A DNA stretch of 64,000 nt from Pseudomonas alcaligenes (GTDB taxonomy: Bacteria; Pseudomonadota; Gammaproteobacteria; Pseudomonadales; Pseudomonadaceae). The first letter of the stretch is position 1. Every line of letters begins with the position of its first letter. Where the stretch lies: NCBI RefSeq assembly GCF_014490745.1, contig NZ_LZEU01000001.1, positions 4,181,501-4,245,500 of the forward strand. Direction: 5' to 3'. The translations under genes and the position numbers were made by a program. Below, piece by piece: positions 22,533 to 31,849 of this stretch. Below the pieces are notes generated by a model, which made no database searches, had not been told where the DNA came from, and saw only the letters and a program-made list of their open reading frames with translations.

Positions 22533-23277
22533 CGGATCTCTCCATGTCCTGATCGAAGGGGTAAGGCTGCTGCCAGCGCTTGAACAGCGGACGCAGCGCG
22601 CCGCTGCCCACCAGCGCCGCCATGCGCTGGTCGTACAGTGCCGCCAGCGCCCGGCCACGGGGCGTATCGCTGAAGCCGGGGTACAGCGGCAGGCGGGTCA
22701 GCAGGGTGACACGATAGCGGGAAGCGTCCGCACTATCCTTGAGCACCTCGTCGATTTCGGTGCTGGCATCGAGGTAGAAGTCGGCGTGATCGAGATCGAG
22801 CATACCGAGAATGCCATTGCGCCGTTCGATCTCCTGGTAGTGCTGCAGGCCCGTCAGGTAGTGCTGGTAGTCGTAGCCACGCACCCAGGCCAGGCGGTAC
22901 TGGCCGAGGTTGGCCAGGGTCGGCTGCGGCTTGCTCTGCAGGCCGAGGGCGGCGATGAGGTCGGCGTCGTAGTGCCAGTGCGGGTAGACGATTCGCTGGC
23001 CGATCTCGTCGCGGTAGGAACCCAGCCAGGCATCCGCCTCGCCGCGCTGCACCAGGCCGATGGAGCGGGTATAGGGCACGATGCGGAAGCTGACCTTGAC
23101 CCCGGCCGGCTCGAACACCTGACGCATGATGTCCCAGGCCAGCCCGCTGCCATCGCGGTTGGTATGCCCGGCCCAGTATTCGCTAACCAGCTGGATTTCC
23201 TGCGGCAGCGCCTGATCGGCCTGCGCACCCAGCGGCACCAGCAACCCCAGCAGCACACCCAGCATCCACAGGCGCAT
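22519..23277 (-). CDS. Periplasmic substrate-binding-like protein (SBP_bac_3 type)
   Basis: A 252-residue protein with a signal peptide (MLGVLLGLLVPLGAQA) and a solute-binding domain of the amino-acid binding type (WDIMRQVFEPAGVKVSFRIVPYTRSIGLVQRGEADAWLG). No permease or ATPase gene is linked. It may therefore be a stand-alone binding protein or sensor, not part of a transporter. It lies 12 bp after pgpA and overlaps the protease gene. The ligand is unknown. Confidence 0.8.
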   Translation of the reverse strand: MRLWMLGVLLGLLVPLGAQADQALPQEIQLVSEYWAGHTNRDGSGLAWDIMRQVFEPAGVKVSFRIVPYTRSIGLVQRGEADAWLGSYRDEIGQRIVYPHWHYDADLIAALGLQSKPQPTLANLGQYRLAWVRGYDYQHYLTGLQHYQEIERRNGILGMLDLDHADFYLDASTEIDEVLKDSADASRYRVTLLTRLPLYPGFSDTPRGRALAALYDQRMAALVGSGALRPLFKRWQQPYPFDQDMERSDASP

Positions 23278-23289
23278 GGCCGTTTTACC

Positions 23290-23775
23290 TCAGGTAAGGC
23301 CCCAGACCAGTAACTGCATGCTCAGCCAGGCGAACACCCCGGCCAGCACATCGTCCAGCATGATGCCAACGCCGCCATGCACGTGTCGATCGATCCAGCG
23401 GATCGGCCACGGCTTGAGGATGTCGAACACGCGGAATACCACAAAGCCTAGCAGCAGCCAGTACCAGCCCTCGGGTACCAGCCACAGGGTGATCCACATG
23501 CCGACCATCTCGTCCCAGACGATGCCCTCGTGGTCGTGCACGCCCATGTCCTCGGCGACTCGCCCGCAGACCCAGAAGCCGAACAGCATGGTCACGCCCA
23601 GCATCAGCCAGTAGCCCCAGTCCGGCAGCAGCTGCCACAGCGGGATGAACGGGATGGCCACCAGCGAGCCCCAGGTGCCCGGCGCCTTGGGCAGCAGCCC
23701 GGAACCGAAGCCGAAGGCGAGGAAATGCCAGGGGTTGCGCCACACCTGCGGTGGCACCTTTACCAGTTCAGTCAC
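23290..23775 (-). CDS. pgpA: Phosphatidylglycerophosphatase A
   Basis: A 161-residue membrane enzyme that removes phosphate from phosphatidylglycerophosphate. It has the PgpA signature GSGLLPKAPGTWGSL, followed by DHEGIVWDEMVGMW and FDILKPWPI with hydrophobic segments between. I take the GTG at 23775 as start; it overlaps the thiL stop by 8 bp and leaves the conserved VWRNPWHFLAFG intact. Upstream codons in the frame have no family support. Confidence 0.93.
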   Translation of the reverse strand: MTELVKVPPQVWRNPWHFLAFGFGSGLLPKAPGTWGSLVAIPFIPLWQLLPDWGYWLMLGVTMLFGFWVCGRVAEDMGVHDHEGIVWDEMVGMWITLWLVPEGWYWLLLGFVVFRVFDILKPWPIRWIDRHVHGGVGIMLDDVLAGVFAWLSMQLLVWGLT

Positions 23776-24733
23776 CCGTACTCCCGAAATGTTGATAGCC
23801 CGCCCGCGGCGGATTGACGATATGCCCGGCCGCATCCAGCAGCTGCACGCCACTGCCGGCCACTACCCAGCCGATCACCGTGCACGCCGGCCAGGCGGCC
23901 TGCAACGCGGCCAGACGCTGGGGCGCTAGGGTAAACGCCAGCACATAGTCGTCGCCACCGGCCAGTGCACAATCCACCGCGGCCGCGCCGGCCACCGCCT
24001 GCAGCGCCGGTGACAGCGGCAGGCGCGCCGCCTCGATGTGCAGGGCCACGCCGGAAGCCTTGGCGATATGCCCGCAGTCGGCCAGCAGGCCATCGGAAAT
24101 ATCCAGCGCCGCCGTGGCCTGCCCGCGCAGCAGGCGGCCAAGGGTCAGCTGTGGCTGCGGCGCCCAGTAGCGCTGCAGCAGATAGTCGGCTTGCACGCCC
24201 TGGCTCTGCTGTTGACCAAGCACCAGCGGCAAAGCGCCAGCCGCATCGCCCAGCTCTCCGCCGACACACAGCAGATCGCCCACCTGCGCGCCACCACGGG
24301 TCAGCGCCTGCCCCGCCGGCACCCGGCCGAAAACAGTCAGAGTCAGGCTCAGCGGGCCACGCGTGGTATCCCCGCCGACCAGCGCCAGGCCACAGCCCTG
24401 GGCCATCTGCGACAGGCCGCGGGCAAACGCCGCCAGCCAGTCGGCGTGCGCCTCGGGCAGGGTCAGGGCCAGGGTGAAAGCCAGCGGCTCGGCGCCCATG
24501 GCCGCCAGATCGCTGGCCGCCACCGCCAGCGCGCGCTGGCCGAGCAGGAAGGGATCGGGAGATACAGGAAAATGCACACCGGCGACCAGGGTGTCGGTGG
24601 ACACCGCCAGCTGTTCGCCGGGTGACAGTTGCAGCAGGGCGCAGTCGTCGCCGATACCCAGGGCGACGCCTTCGGCCGCCTGCGCACAGGGCGCGGCGGC
24701 GAAGAAGCGGCGGATCAGCTCGAACTCGCCCAA
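23768..24733 (-). CDS. thiL: Thiamine-monophosphate kinase
   Basis: A 321-residue AIR-synthase-fold kinase making thiamine pyrophosphate from thiamine phosphate. It starts with the family-typical MGEFELIRRFF and has GIGDDCALL, VSTDTLVAGVHFP, GGDTTRG and DISDGLLADCGH. It lies directly after nusB (4-bp gap), the common nusB-thiL-pgpA order of gamma-proteobacteria. Confidence 0.96.
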   Translation of the reverse strand: MGEFELIRRFFAAAPCAQAAEGVALGIGDDCALLQLSPGEQLAVSTDTLVAGVHFPVSPDPFLLGQRALAVAASDLAAMGAEPLAFTLALTLPEAHADWLAAFARGLSQMAQGCGLALVGGDTTRGPLSLTLTVFGRVPAGQALTRGGAQVGDLLCVGGELGDAAGALPLVLGQQQSQGVQADYLLQRYWAPQPQLTLGRLLRGQATAALDISDGLLADCGHIAKASGVALHIEAARLPLSPALQAVAGAAAVDCALAGGDDYVLAFTLAPQRLAALQAAWPACTVIGWVVAGSGVQLLDAAGHIVNPPRAGYQHFGSTGD

Positions 24734-24737
24734 GGCC

Positions 24738-25223
24738 TCAGCGCTTGTGCGCGTTGACTTCGGCCGCGCGCAGGGTCGGCGCCAACTTGTCCAGCACGCC
24801 GTTGACGAACTTGTGCCCGTCGGTGGCTCCGAACACCTTGGCCAGCTCGATGCCTTCGTTGATCACCACGCGATAGGGCACGTCGAGACGGTTGCGCAGT
24901 TCCCAGGTGGACAGGCGCAGGATCGCCAGTTCGACCGGGTCCAGCTCGTCCAGGGCGCGATCCAGGCACGGCACGATGACCTCGTCGATGTCCGACTTCT
25001 GGGTCGCCACACCGGTGAGGATCTCGTGGAAGTAGGCACCGTCGACGCCGCTGAAGTCGTTATCGACGCGGAACTGCGCTTCGATCTCGTTCAGCGACTG
25101 ACCGGCCATGTGCCACTGATACAGGGCCTGCATGCCCAGGCTGCGCGCCACCCGACGGGTCGCGATCTTGCCCTTGGCCTTGGGCTGCGGAGCGTCCTGG
25201 CTATCGTCGTGGTTCAGGCTCAC
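24738..25223 (-). CDS. nusB: Transcription antitermination factor NusB
   Basis: A 161-residue all-helical RNA-binding factor of rRNA antitermination. Visible are [54 protein letters not shown] and [11 protein letters not shown] choose the GTG at 25223, whose codon overlaps the ribH stop (GTGA); it has GGAGG about 4 nt upstream and gives the usual NHDDSQD N-terminus. Confidence 0.96.
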   Translation of the reverse strand: MSLNHDDSQDAPQPKAKGKIATRRVARSLGMQALYQWHMAGQSLNEIEAQFRVDNDFSGVDGAYFHEILTGVATQKSDIDEVIVPCLDRALDELDPVELAILRLSTWELRNRLDVPYRVVINEGIELAKVFGATDGHKFVNGVLDKLAPTLRAAEVNAHKR

Positions 25224-25696
25224 TTGGCCTCCAGCTGCGCCAGCAGACTTACCATTTCCAGAGCGGACAGGGCAGCTTCGGCGCCCTTGTTGCCGGCCTT
25301 GGTGCCGGAGCGCTCGATGGCCTGTTCGATGGAGTCGACGGTCAGCACGCCGAAGGACACCGGCACGCCGTATTCCATGGACACCTGGGCCAGGCCCTTG
25401 GTGCACTCGCCGGCGACGTATTCGAAGTGCGGGGTACCGCCACGGATCACTGCGCCGAGGGCGATGATGGCGGCGAACTCGCCACGCTGGGCGACTTTCT
25501 GGGTAACCAGGGGAATCTCGAAGGCGCCCGGAGCACGGATGATGGTGATGTCATCTTCCTTCACGCCATGGCGTACCAGGGCGTCGATGGCGCCGCTGAC
25601 CAGGCTTTCGACGACGAAGCTGTTGAAGCGGCCGACCACCAGGGCATAGCGGCCTTTGGGGGCGATGAAGGTACCTTCGATGGTCTTCAGGGTCAT
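25220..25696 (-). CDS. ribH: 6,7-dimethyl-8-ribityllumazine synthase
   Basis: A 158-residue lumazine synthase: [15 protein letters not shown], the PGAFEIPL substrate loop, the [16 protein letters not shown] catalytic stretch and NKGAEAA phosphate-binding loop. It condenses the ribB product with the ribD product; the enzyme forms icosahedral or decameric shells. The ATG at 25696 (MTLKTIEG) is preferred over one 15 codons upstream. The stop overlaps nusB. Confidence 0.97.
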   Translation of the reverse strand: MTLKTIEGTFIAPKGRYALVVGRFNSFVVESLVSGAIDALVRHGVKEDDITIIRAPGAFEIPLVTQKVAQRGEFAAIIALGAVIRGGTPHFEYVAGECTKGLAQVSMEYGVPVSFGVLTVDSIEQAIERSGTKAGNKGAEAALSALEMVSLLAQLEAK

Positions 25697-25781
25697 GGGC
25701 GAGTCTCGATTCGGGTAAAGAGCCGGGGTGCCGACAGGCACCCCTCGGTATTGAGTATGGGCAAGTCCGGACGATCCGGCC

Positions 25782-26861
25782 TTACTCAGCGGGCACGTAT
25801 TCTACAACTTCCAGGTCGAAACCGGATATCGCGTTGAATTTCATCGGCGAACTCATCAGGCGCATCTTGCGCACGCCGAGGTCGCGGAGGATCTGCGAAC
25901 CGGCACCGACCGTGCTGTAGGTAGCCGGGCTTGGGCTCTGCTGGCGACCCAGGTGGGCCAGCAGCTCCGGCCCGCTGAGCGGATTGCCGAGCAGCAGCAC
26001 CACGCCGCTACCGGCCTTGGCCACCTCGGCCATGGCCGCACGCAGGCTCCAGCGCCCGGGCTGGTTGACCATGAACAGGTCGCGCAGCGGCTCCATGTTG
26101 TGCACGCGCACCAGGGTCGGTTCCTCGGCGCACACCTTGCCCAGGGTCAGGGCCATGTGCGCGGTGTTCTCCACGCCATCGCGGTAGGTGACCAGGTTGA
26201 AGTGGCCGACCTCGGTGTCCAGCGGCTGCTCGGAGATGCGCTCGACGGTGCGCTCGTGCAGCAGGCGGTAGTGGATCAGGTCGGCGATGGTGCCGATCTT
26301 CAGGCCGTGCTCGGCGGCGAACACTTCCAGCTCCGGACGGCGGGCCATGGTGCCGTCGTCGTTCATGATCTCGCAGATCACCCCGCTCGGCTCGAAGCCG
26401 GCCATGCGCGCCAGGTCGCAGGCTGCCTCGGTGTGGCCGGCACGGGCCAGCACGCCGCCCGGCTGGGCCATCAGCGGGAAGATGTGGCCGGGGCTGACGA
26501 TATCGGCAGCCACTGCGTTGCGCGCCACCGCAGCCTGCACGGTACGCGCGCGGTCGGCGGCGGAGATGCCGGTGGTCACGCCTTCGGCGGCCTCGATGGA
26601 GACGGTGAACTTGGTGCCGAAGCCGGAGCCGTTGCGCGGCGCCATCAGCGGCAGGTTGAGCAGCTCGCAGCGCTCGCGGCTCATCGGCATGCAGATCAGG
26701 CCGCGGGCGAAGCGGGCCATGAAGTTGATGTGCTCGGCGGTGGTGCATTCCGAGGCGATGATGATGTCGCCTTCGTTCTCGCGATCCTCGTCATCCATGA
26801 GGATGACCATCTTGCCGGCGCGGATGTCTTCGATCAGTTCTTCTGCGGTATTCAGAGCCAT
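25782..26861 (-). CDS. ribB: 3,4-dihydroxy-2-butanone-4-phosphate synthase fused to degenerate GTP cyclohydrolase II domain
   Basis: A 359-residue protein. The N-terminal half (about 1-200) is an intact DHBP synthase: [17 protein letters not shown], and [16 protein letters not shown]. The C-terminal half aligns with GTP cyclohydrolase II ([36 protein letters not shown]). However, the zinc-cysteine segment and the RQEGRGIGL catalytic loop are missing, replaced by [20 protein letters not shown] and other sequence. This is the domain pattern called RibBX in proteobacteria: DHBP synthase activity only. A functional ribA is in the same operon. ribE ends 11 bp upstream. Confidence 0.94.
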   Translation of the reverse strand: MALNTAEELIEDIRAGKMVILMDDEDRENEGDIIIASECTTAEHINFMARFARGLICMPMSRERCELLNLPLMAPRNGSGFGTKFTVSIEAAEGVTTGISAADRARTVQAAVARNAVAADIVSPGHIFPLMAQPGGVLARAGHTEAACDLARMAGFEPSGVICEIMNDDGTMARRPELEVFAAEHGLKIGTIADLIHYRLLHERTVERISEQPLDTEVGHFNLVTYRDGVENTAHMALTLGKVCAEEPTLVRVHNMEPLRDLFMVNQPGRWSLRAAMAEVAKAGSGVVLLLGNPLSGPELLAHLGRQQSPSPATYSTVGAGSQILRDLGVRKMRLMSSPMKFNAISGFDLEVVEYVPAE

Positions 26862-26872
26862 GCTGGCCGTCC

Positions 26873-27535
26873 TTACTTGTTCAGGTAGCCGTGTGCGGCC
26901 AGGAAACTTTCGCTGATGCCGGAAGCCGTGGGCTCGGCAGCCTTGTCGCCGAGCAGCAGGCGCTCCAGGTAGCGCGCCAGCAGGTCGACCTCGAGGTTGA
27001 CCTGCCGCCCGGGGCGGTAGTCGGCCATGATGGTCTCGACCAGGGTATGCGGCACGATGGTCAGTTCGAACTCGGCGCCATTCACCGCATTCACCGTCAG
27101 GCTGGTGCCGTCGACGGTGATCGAGCCTTTCAGGGCGATGTACTTGGCCAGCTCGCGCGGGGCGCGCACGGTGAACTGGATGGCGCGGGCATTGTCCTCG
27201 CGCCGGACTATCTCGCCGACGCCGTCGACATGGCCGCTGACCAGGTGGCCGCCGAGGCGGGTGGTCGGCGTCAGGGCCTTTTCCAGGTTGACCCGGCTGC
27301 CCTGCTTGAGATCGATAAAGGCGCTGCGCGCCAGGGTCTCGCGACTGACATCGGCCCAGAAACCGTTGCCGGGCAGCTCCACGGCGGTCAGGCAGATGCC
27401 GTTCACCGCGATGCTGTCGCCCAGTTTCACATCACCCAGGTCGAGCTTGCCGGTCTCGACATACACACGCACGTCGCCGCCCTTGGGGCTCAGCGCACGG
27501 ATGGTGCCGATCGCTTCGATGATTCCGGTAAACAT
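26873..27535 (-). CDS. ribE: Riboflavin synthase alpha subunit
   Basis: A 220-residue enzyme with two lumazine-binding half repeats: the first from MFTGIIEAIGTI with SIAVNGICLTAV, the second from HLVSGHVDGVGEIV with ITVDGTSLTVNAV. It dismutates two lumazine molecules into riboflavin. The ATG at 27535 gives the universal MFTGI N-terminus. It is the first gene after the FMN riboswitch, which should control it and all following genes. Confidence 0.97.
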   Translation of the reverse strand: MFTGIIEAIGTIRALSPKGGDVRVYVETGKLDLGDVKLGDSIAVNGICLTAVELPGNGFWADVSRETLARSAFIDLKQGSRVNLEKALTPTTRLGGHLVSGHVDGVGEIVRREDNARAIQFTVRAPRELAKYIALKGSITVDGTSLTVNAVNGAEFELTIVPHTLVETIMADYRPGRQVNLEVDLLARYLERLLLGDKAAEPTASGISESFLAAHGYLNK

Positions 27536-27699
27536 CAGGCCTCCCCTACTGACAGCGCACTGCCGCCGCGCACGGGGCGGCGGGCAGAACGAAAAGCATA
27601 AGACATCACTACGCACTCCTGTTCGGAAAACAAACAGGGCGATGGGATCGATAGGGATTTTCGCGGGCGCAGACGCACGGCGCCCCGGAAGGGAATCCC

Positions 27700-27865
27700 G
27701 CTCTCTCTTTATCCGGACTTTAACCGTCGGCCCCGGAATCACACCGGGTCTGCTGACCTTGCCACCCCAGCAGGGCAGACAAGCGCTCGCGGGCTAGGCG
27801 CTGGAGGCCATTACCGCCGGTGGGGAATTACACCCCGCCCTGAGAACGTTGCAGTCCCGGAGGAC
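27700..27865 (-). promoter_or_regulatory. FMN riboswitch (RFN element) inside the rib operon
   Basis: On the minus strand the RFN blocks appear in order: GGCGGGGTGTAATTCCCCAC, CGGCGGTAATGGCC, AGCCCGCGAGCG, CCGGTGTGATTCCGGG, then GCCGACGGTTAAAGTCCGGA. It sits between ribD and ribE, 165 bp before the ribE start. In the 367-bp gap the remaining bases between the aptamer and ribE probably form the expression platform. Boundaries are approximate. Confidence 0.95.
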
Positions 27866-27902
27866 TGCGGCATGCTTTTTACCACAAAAGTCCGCGGCGC
27901 TT

Positions 27903-29027
27903 CTACGCGGGGCGCTTGGGCACCGCGATGATCCGCCAGTCGTTACCCACTGCGCGCAGCTCGCGGATCTCCAGCTCCTGGGCCTCGGCCATGCGTGCCA
28001 GCGGCCAGTCGAGCAGCGGGCGGGCGCTGGAGCCGAGGAACTTGGGGGCGACGAACAGCTGGTATTCATCGACCAGCCCGGCGCGGGCAAAGGCACCGGC
28101 CAGGCGCGGCCCGGCCTCCACTAGTACCTCGTTGGCGCCGCGCCCGGCCAGTTCCATCAGCAGCTTGCGCAGGTCGACATGGCCATTGCTGCCAGGCACG
28201 GCGAGCAGCTCGTGACCATCCTCGAGGAAGCGATCACGCGCCGAGGCGGCGGCGCAGGTGGCGACCAGCGCCGGGCCGGTCTGGTAGAACGGCGCCGACA
28301 GCGGTACGCGCAGGCGCCCGTCGACCAGCACGCGCAGCGGCGGACGGTCGATGGCCAGGGCGGTAAGTTCGGCATTCAGGCCCAGCTCGTCCGGGCGCAC
28401 GATCAGGCGCGCCTGGTCGGTGAGTACGGTATCGGCGCCGGTCAGGATCACGCTGGCCCGCGCCCGCAGGCGCTGCACCGCCGAACGCGCTTCCGGCCCG
28501 GTGATCCACTGGCTCTCGCCGCTGGCCATGGCGGTGCGTCCGTCCAGGCTCATTGCCAGCTTGATCCGCACGAACGGCAGGCCCTGCTCCATGCGTTTGA
28601 TAAAACCGGCATTCAGCTCGCGCGCCTCGGCCTCCAGCACCCCGCTGTGCACGGCGATGCCGGCGTGCATCAGGCGCAGCAGGCCCTTGCCGGAGACCTG
28701 CGGGTTGGGATCCTGCATGGCCGCCACCACCCGTGCCACCCCGGCATTCACCAGCGCGTCGGCGCAGGGCGGCGTGCGCCCGTGGTGGCTGCAGGGCTCC
28801 AGGGTGACGTAGGCGGTGGCGCCGCGCGCCTTGTCGCCGGCCTGGCGCAGGGCATGCACTTCGGCGTGCGGCTCGCCGGCGCGGGCGTGCCAGCCTTCGC
28901 CAACGATCTGCCCGTCGCGCACGATGACGCAGCCGACCCGCGGATTGGGATGGGTGGAATACAGGCCCTTGCGCGCCAGTTCCAGGGCGCGGGCCATGAA
29001 CGGCTGGTCGAGCGGCGCCGCACTCAT
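27903..29027 (-). CDS. ribD: Bifunctional pyrimidine deaminase / 5-amino-6-(5-phosphoribosylamino)uracil reductase
   Basis: A 374-residue two-domain enzyme. The N-terminal deaminase has the zinc motifs PHAEVHAL and [11 protein letters not shown]. The C-terminal NADPH-dependent reductase (about 150-374) has [21 protein letters not shown] and [13 protein letters not shown]. It performs the second and third steps of riboflavin synthesis. It overlaps nrdR by 4 bp upstream and lies before the FMN riboswitch, so it may escape FMN control. Confidence 0.97.
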   Translation of the reverse strand: MSAAPLDQPFMARALELARKGLYSTHPNPRVGCVIVRDGQIVGEGWHARAGEPHAEVHALRQAGDKARGATAYVTLEPCSHHGRTPPCADALVNAGVARVVAAMQDPNPQVSGKGLLRLMHAGIAVHSGVLEAEARELNAGFIKRMEQGLPFVRIKLAMSLDGRTAMASGESQWITGPEARSAVQRLRARASVILTGADTVLTDQARLIVRPDELGLNAELTALAIDRPPLRVLVDGRLRVPLSAPFYQTGPALVATCAAASARDRFLEDGHELLAVPGSNGHVDLRKLLMELAGRGANEVLVEAGPRLAGAFARAGLVDEYQLFVAPKFLGSSARPLLDWPLARMAEAQELEIRELRAVGNDWRIIAVPKRPA

Positions 29028-29488
29028 GCTTTCGACGGCTCGCGGGCCAGGCGCTCGATTTCCTCGCGGAACTCGTTGAGATCCTGGAAGCGCCGGTATA
29101 CCGAGGCGAAGCGGATATAGGCGACTTCATCGAGTTTCTGCAGCTCGGTCATCACCAGCTCGCCAAGCACCAGCGACTTGATCTCGCGCTCACCGGTGGC
29201 GCGCAGCTTGTGCTTGATATGGGCGATCGCCTCTTCCAGGCGCTCGATGCTCACCGGGCGTTTTTCCAGCGCGCGCTGCATGCCGGCGCGCAGCTTTTCC
29301 TCGTCGAATGGCTGGCGGCTGCCGTCCTGCTTGATCAGGCGCGGCATCACCAGCTCGGCGGTCTCGAAGGTGGTGAAACGTTCGCCGCAGGCCAGGCACT
29401 CGCGGCGCCGGCGCACCTGTTCGCCCTCGGCGACCAGGCGCGAATCGATGACCTTGGTGTCGTTGGCGGAACAGAAGGGGCAGTGCAT
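29024..29488 (-). CDS. nrdR: Transcriptional repressor NrdR
   Basis: A 154-residue regulator with an N-terminal zinc ribbon (CPFC and CLAC pairs) and an ATP-cone domain ([16 protein letters not shown]...). NrdR senses ATP/dATP and represses ribonucleotide reductase operons through NrdR boxes. It is the first gene of the minus-strand block (nrdR-ribD, as in many gamma-proteobacteria). The ATG at 29488 gives the invariant MHCPFC start. Confidence 0.97.
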   Translation of the reverse strand: MHCPFCSANDTKVIDSRLVAEGEQVRRRRECLACGERFTTFETAELVMPRLIKQDGSRQPFDEEKLRAGMQRALEKRPVSIERLEEAIAHIKHKLRATGEREIKSLVLGELVMTELQKLDEVAYIRFASVYRRFQDLNEFREEIERLAREPSKA

Positions 29489-29678
29489 GACGGGAAGGGC
29501 CCTGTGAAAAGGTGGCTCATGGTAGCGCATCCCCCCGGCAAGACAAGCCAGGGGCTTTGCGGTATACAGGCGCCCGGGCGGCACCCCGGCAGCGGGCCGC
29601 ACGCCCGGCAACCACCGCCAAGTCCGCCGCGCTAGACTTTGCCCAGGCTCAAGACCGCACCGCCGCACCGGAAGCACC

Positions 29679-30131
29679 ATGTCGCCACGTTACCTGCCAA
29701 TCTGCCTGCTCAGCCTGCTGAGTGCCTGCACCAGCGCCCCGCCGCAGCCGCCCGCCCCGGCGCCGCAAGCGGCAGCGCCCAGCCAGCCAGTCATCACCAA
29801 AGCCGAGACCGCCCTGCCCGCCCATCTGCGCGAACTGCGCGGCCAGCTGCGCACGCCGCCGGCCGGCAGCGAAGTGGAGCTGGCCCTGCTGGTGATCGAC
29901 GAGCGCGATCGTCCGCAACAGCTACTGGGCAACCTCACCCTCGCCGGCAACGGCCAGAGCCTGCCCTTCCGCCTGCCGTTCGACCCCACGCACTTTCCGC
30001 CTGGCGCGCGGGTCGAACTGCGCGCCAGGGTCAGCCAGTCCGGCCGCCTGATCTTGCGCCTGCCGCCGCAGCTGGTACACCAGGCCCAGAGTCGTGACCT
30101 CGGCGCGCTGTCGCTGGTGAGCGCGCCATGA
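29679..30131 (+). CDS. YbaY-family lipoprotein
   Basis: A 150-residue lipoprotein with lipobox LLSAC near residue 16, a Pro/Ala-rich linker and a YbaY-type beta-sandwich ([45 protein letters not shown]). The function is not established. It is divergent from nrdR, and its stop overlaps the methyltransferase start (ATGA). Confidence 0.83.
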   Translation: MSPRYLPICLLSLLSACTSAPPQPPAPAPQAAAPSQPVITKAETALPAHLRELRGQLRTPPAGSEVELALLVIDERDRPQQLLGNLTLAGNGQSLPFRLPFDPTHFPPGARVELRARVSQSGRLILRLPPQLVHQAQSRDLGALSLVSAP

Positions 30132-30784
30132 CCCCGCCGGCTTCTCTGCAACAGGCCCTGCAACAACTGCTCGGCGATGCCCGCCTGGTGGCCGAGCCCC
30201 TGCCCGGCACCGATATCAAGCTGTGGCTGATCGATGCGGCGAACATGGATCGCTGCTTCAGCCCGGAAGAAACCCGCCTGATCCTCGAAGAGCCGCCCTA
30301 CTGGTGCTTCTGCTGGGCCAGCGGCCTGGTGCTGGCGCGCTGGCTGGCCGAGCGCCCGGAGTGGGTGCGCGGCAAGCGCGTGCTGGACTTCGGTGCCGGC
30401 TCCGGGGTGGCCGCCATCGCCGCAGCCAAGGCCGGTGCCCTGGAAGTGGTGGCCTGTGACCTCGACCCACTGGCCATCGCCTCCTGCCGAGCCAACGCCG
30501 AGCTGAACGGCGTAGAGCTGAGCTACTCGACGGACTTCTTCGCCGAGCAGGATCGCTTCGACCTGATCATCGTCGCCGACGTGCTCTACGACCGCGCCAA
30601 CCTGCCGCTGCTCGACCACTTCCTCAGCCGTGGCCGCGAGGCGCTGGTGGCCGACTCGCGGGTCAAGGACTTCCAGCACCCGCTCTATCGACCACTCGCG
30701 CGATTGGAGGCCTGCACCTGGCCGGATCTGGCCGAGCCAGCGGAGTTTCGCCATGTCAGCCTGTACCACGCCCGGCGCGACTAG
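30128..30784 (+). CDS. Class I SAM-dependent methyltransferase (METTL20/ETFB-KMT-like)
   Basis: A 218-residue protein with SAM-binding motif I VLDFGAGSGVAAIAAAKAGA and VVACDLDPLA. The catalytic-region motif VADVLYD is typical of the Methyltransf_16 group that contains protein-lysine methyltransferases acting on electron-transfer flavoprotein beta. It is sometimes annotated as an L11 methyltransferase, but the DVLYD pattern argues for the ETFB-KMT-like group. The target is not provable here. It is translationally coupled to the YbaY lipoprotein gene. Confidence 0.78.
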   Translation: MTPPASLQQALQQLLGDARLVAEPLPGTDIKLWLIDAANMDRCFSPEETRLILEEPPYWCFCWASGLVLARWLAERPEWVRGKRVLDFGAGSGVAAIAAAKAGALEVVACDLDPLAIASCRANAELNGVELSYSTDFFAEQDRFDLIIVADVLYDRANLPLLDHFLSRGREALVADSRVKDFQHPLYRPLARLEACTWPDLAEPAEFRHVSLYHARRD

Positions 30785-30837
30785 CGCCGGCCTTGTATCC
30801 AGACCGGTGCGCCCACATTTATAGTCACACCTCGTTC

Positions 30838-30958
30838 AAGGCCTCGCGAGCTAGAGAAAAACAAGGCGAAAAAGGCTGAGGAAGCGGAGTTTACGAGTTG
30901 TAAATGAGCATTCCGAAGCCGTTTTCAACGCAGGTTTTCCGACGCGCAGCAGGCCGCC
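30838..30958 (+). repeat. Dispersed palindromic repeat, copy C
   Basis: The core is CGGAGTTTACGAGTTGTAAA. The ends AGGCCTCGCGAG and CGCGCAGCAGGCC share the end type of copy B, but ATC / GAT is changed to GCC / GGC on both sides. It ends 17 bp before the cnoX ATG and so forms most of its leader. Confidence 0.8.
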
Positions 30959-30975
30959 CCAACAGAGACTCTTCC

Positions 30976-31848
30976 ATGAGCGACACCCCCTACATCTTCG
31001 ACATTTCCGGCGCCGCCAGCTTCGAACAGCTGGTGATCGAGAACTCCTTCCACAAGCCGGTGCTGGTGGACTTCTGGGCCGAGTGGTGCGCGCCGTGCAA
31101 GGCGCTGATGCCGCTGCTGGCGAAGATCGCCGAGGAGTATCGCGGCGAGCTGCTGCTGGCCAAGGTCAACTGCGATATCGAGCAGGACATAGTCGCCCGC
31201 TTCGGCATCCGCAGCCTGCCCACCGTGGTGCTGTTCAAGAACGGCCAGCCGGTCGACGGCTTCGCCGGCGCGCAGCCGGAATCGGCGATCCGCGAGATGC
31301 TCAAGCCGCACGTTGCCGAACCGGCGCCACTGGCGGCCGACCCGATGGAAGCGGCGCAGGCGCTGTTCGCCGAAGGTCGTTTCGGCGAGGCCGAAGCCCT
31401 GCTGCAGCAGGTGCTGACCGAGAACAACGAGAACGCCGCGGCGCTGATCCTCTATGCCCGCTGCCTGGCCGAACGCGGCGAACTGGGCGAAGCGGAAACC
31501 GTGCTGAGTGCAGTGAAGAGCGACGAGCACAAGCAGGCCCTGGCCGGCGCCAAGGCGCAGCTGACCTTCCTCCGTCAGGCCGCCAGCCTGCCGGACAGCG
31601 CCGATCTGAAAGCGCGCCTGGCCCAGGATGGTAACGACGACGAGGCCACCTACCAGTTGGCCGTGCAGCAACTGGCGCGCCAGCAGTACGAGGCGGCGCT
31701 GGATGGTCTGCTCAAGCTGTTCGTGCGCAACCGCAGCTACGCCGAAGGCATTGCCCACAAGACCCTGCTGCAGGTGTTCGACCTGCTCGGCAACGACCAC
31801 CCGCTGGTGACCCTGTATCGGCGCAAGCTGTACCAGGCGATCTACTAA
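30976..31848 (+). CDS. cnoX: Thioredoxin-TPR chaperedoxin CnoX (YbbN)
   Basis: A 290-residue protein. The N-terminal thioredoxin fold (about 1-110) has the redox pair Cys38/Cys41 in WCAPCKA. A linker and TPR-like repeats follow (LFAEGRFGEAEALLQQVL, LILYARCLAERGELGEAE). CnoX proteins hold unfolded proteins and hand them to DnaK and GroEL. A full CxxC here, unlike the E. coli protein, implies thiol-disulfide activity as well. I choose the ATG at 30976 (MSDTPYIFD); the open frame upstream lies in the repeat. Confidence 0.9.
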   Translation: MSDTPYIFDISGAASFEQLVIENSFHKPVLVDFWAEWCAPCKALMPLLAKIAEEYRGELLLAKVNCDIEQDIVARFGIRSLPTVVLFKNGQPVDGFAGAQPESAIREMLKPHVAEPAPLAADPMEAAQALFAEGRFGEAEALLQQVLTENNENAAALILYARCLAERGELGEAETVLSAVKSDEHKQALAGAKAQLTFLRQAASLPDSADLKARLAQDGNDDEATYQLAVQQLARQQYEAALDGLLKLFVRNRSYAEGIAHKTLLQVFDLLGNDHPLVTLYRRKLYQAIY

Positions 31849-31849
31849 A

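Noticed and set aside
30904..30975. Upstream start for cnoX within the repeat (MSIPKPF)
   Set aside because: The same ATGAGCATTCC sequence recurs in copies B, C and D without a conserved gene, so it belongs to the repeat.
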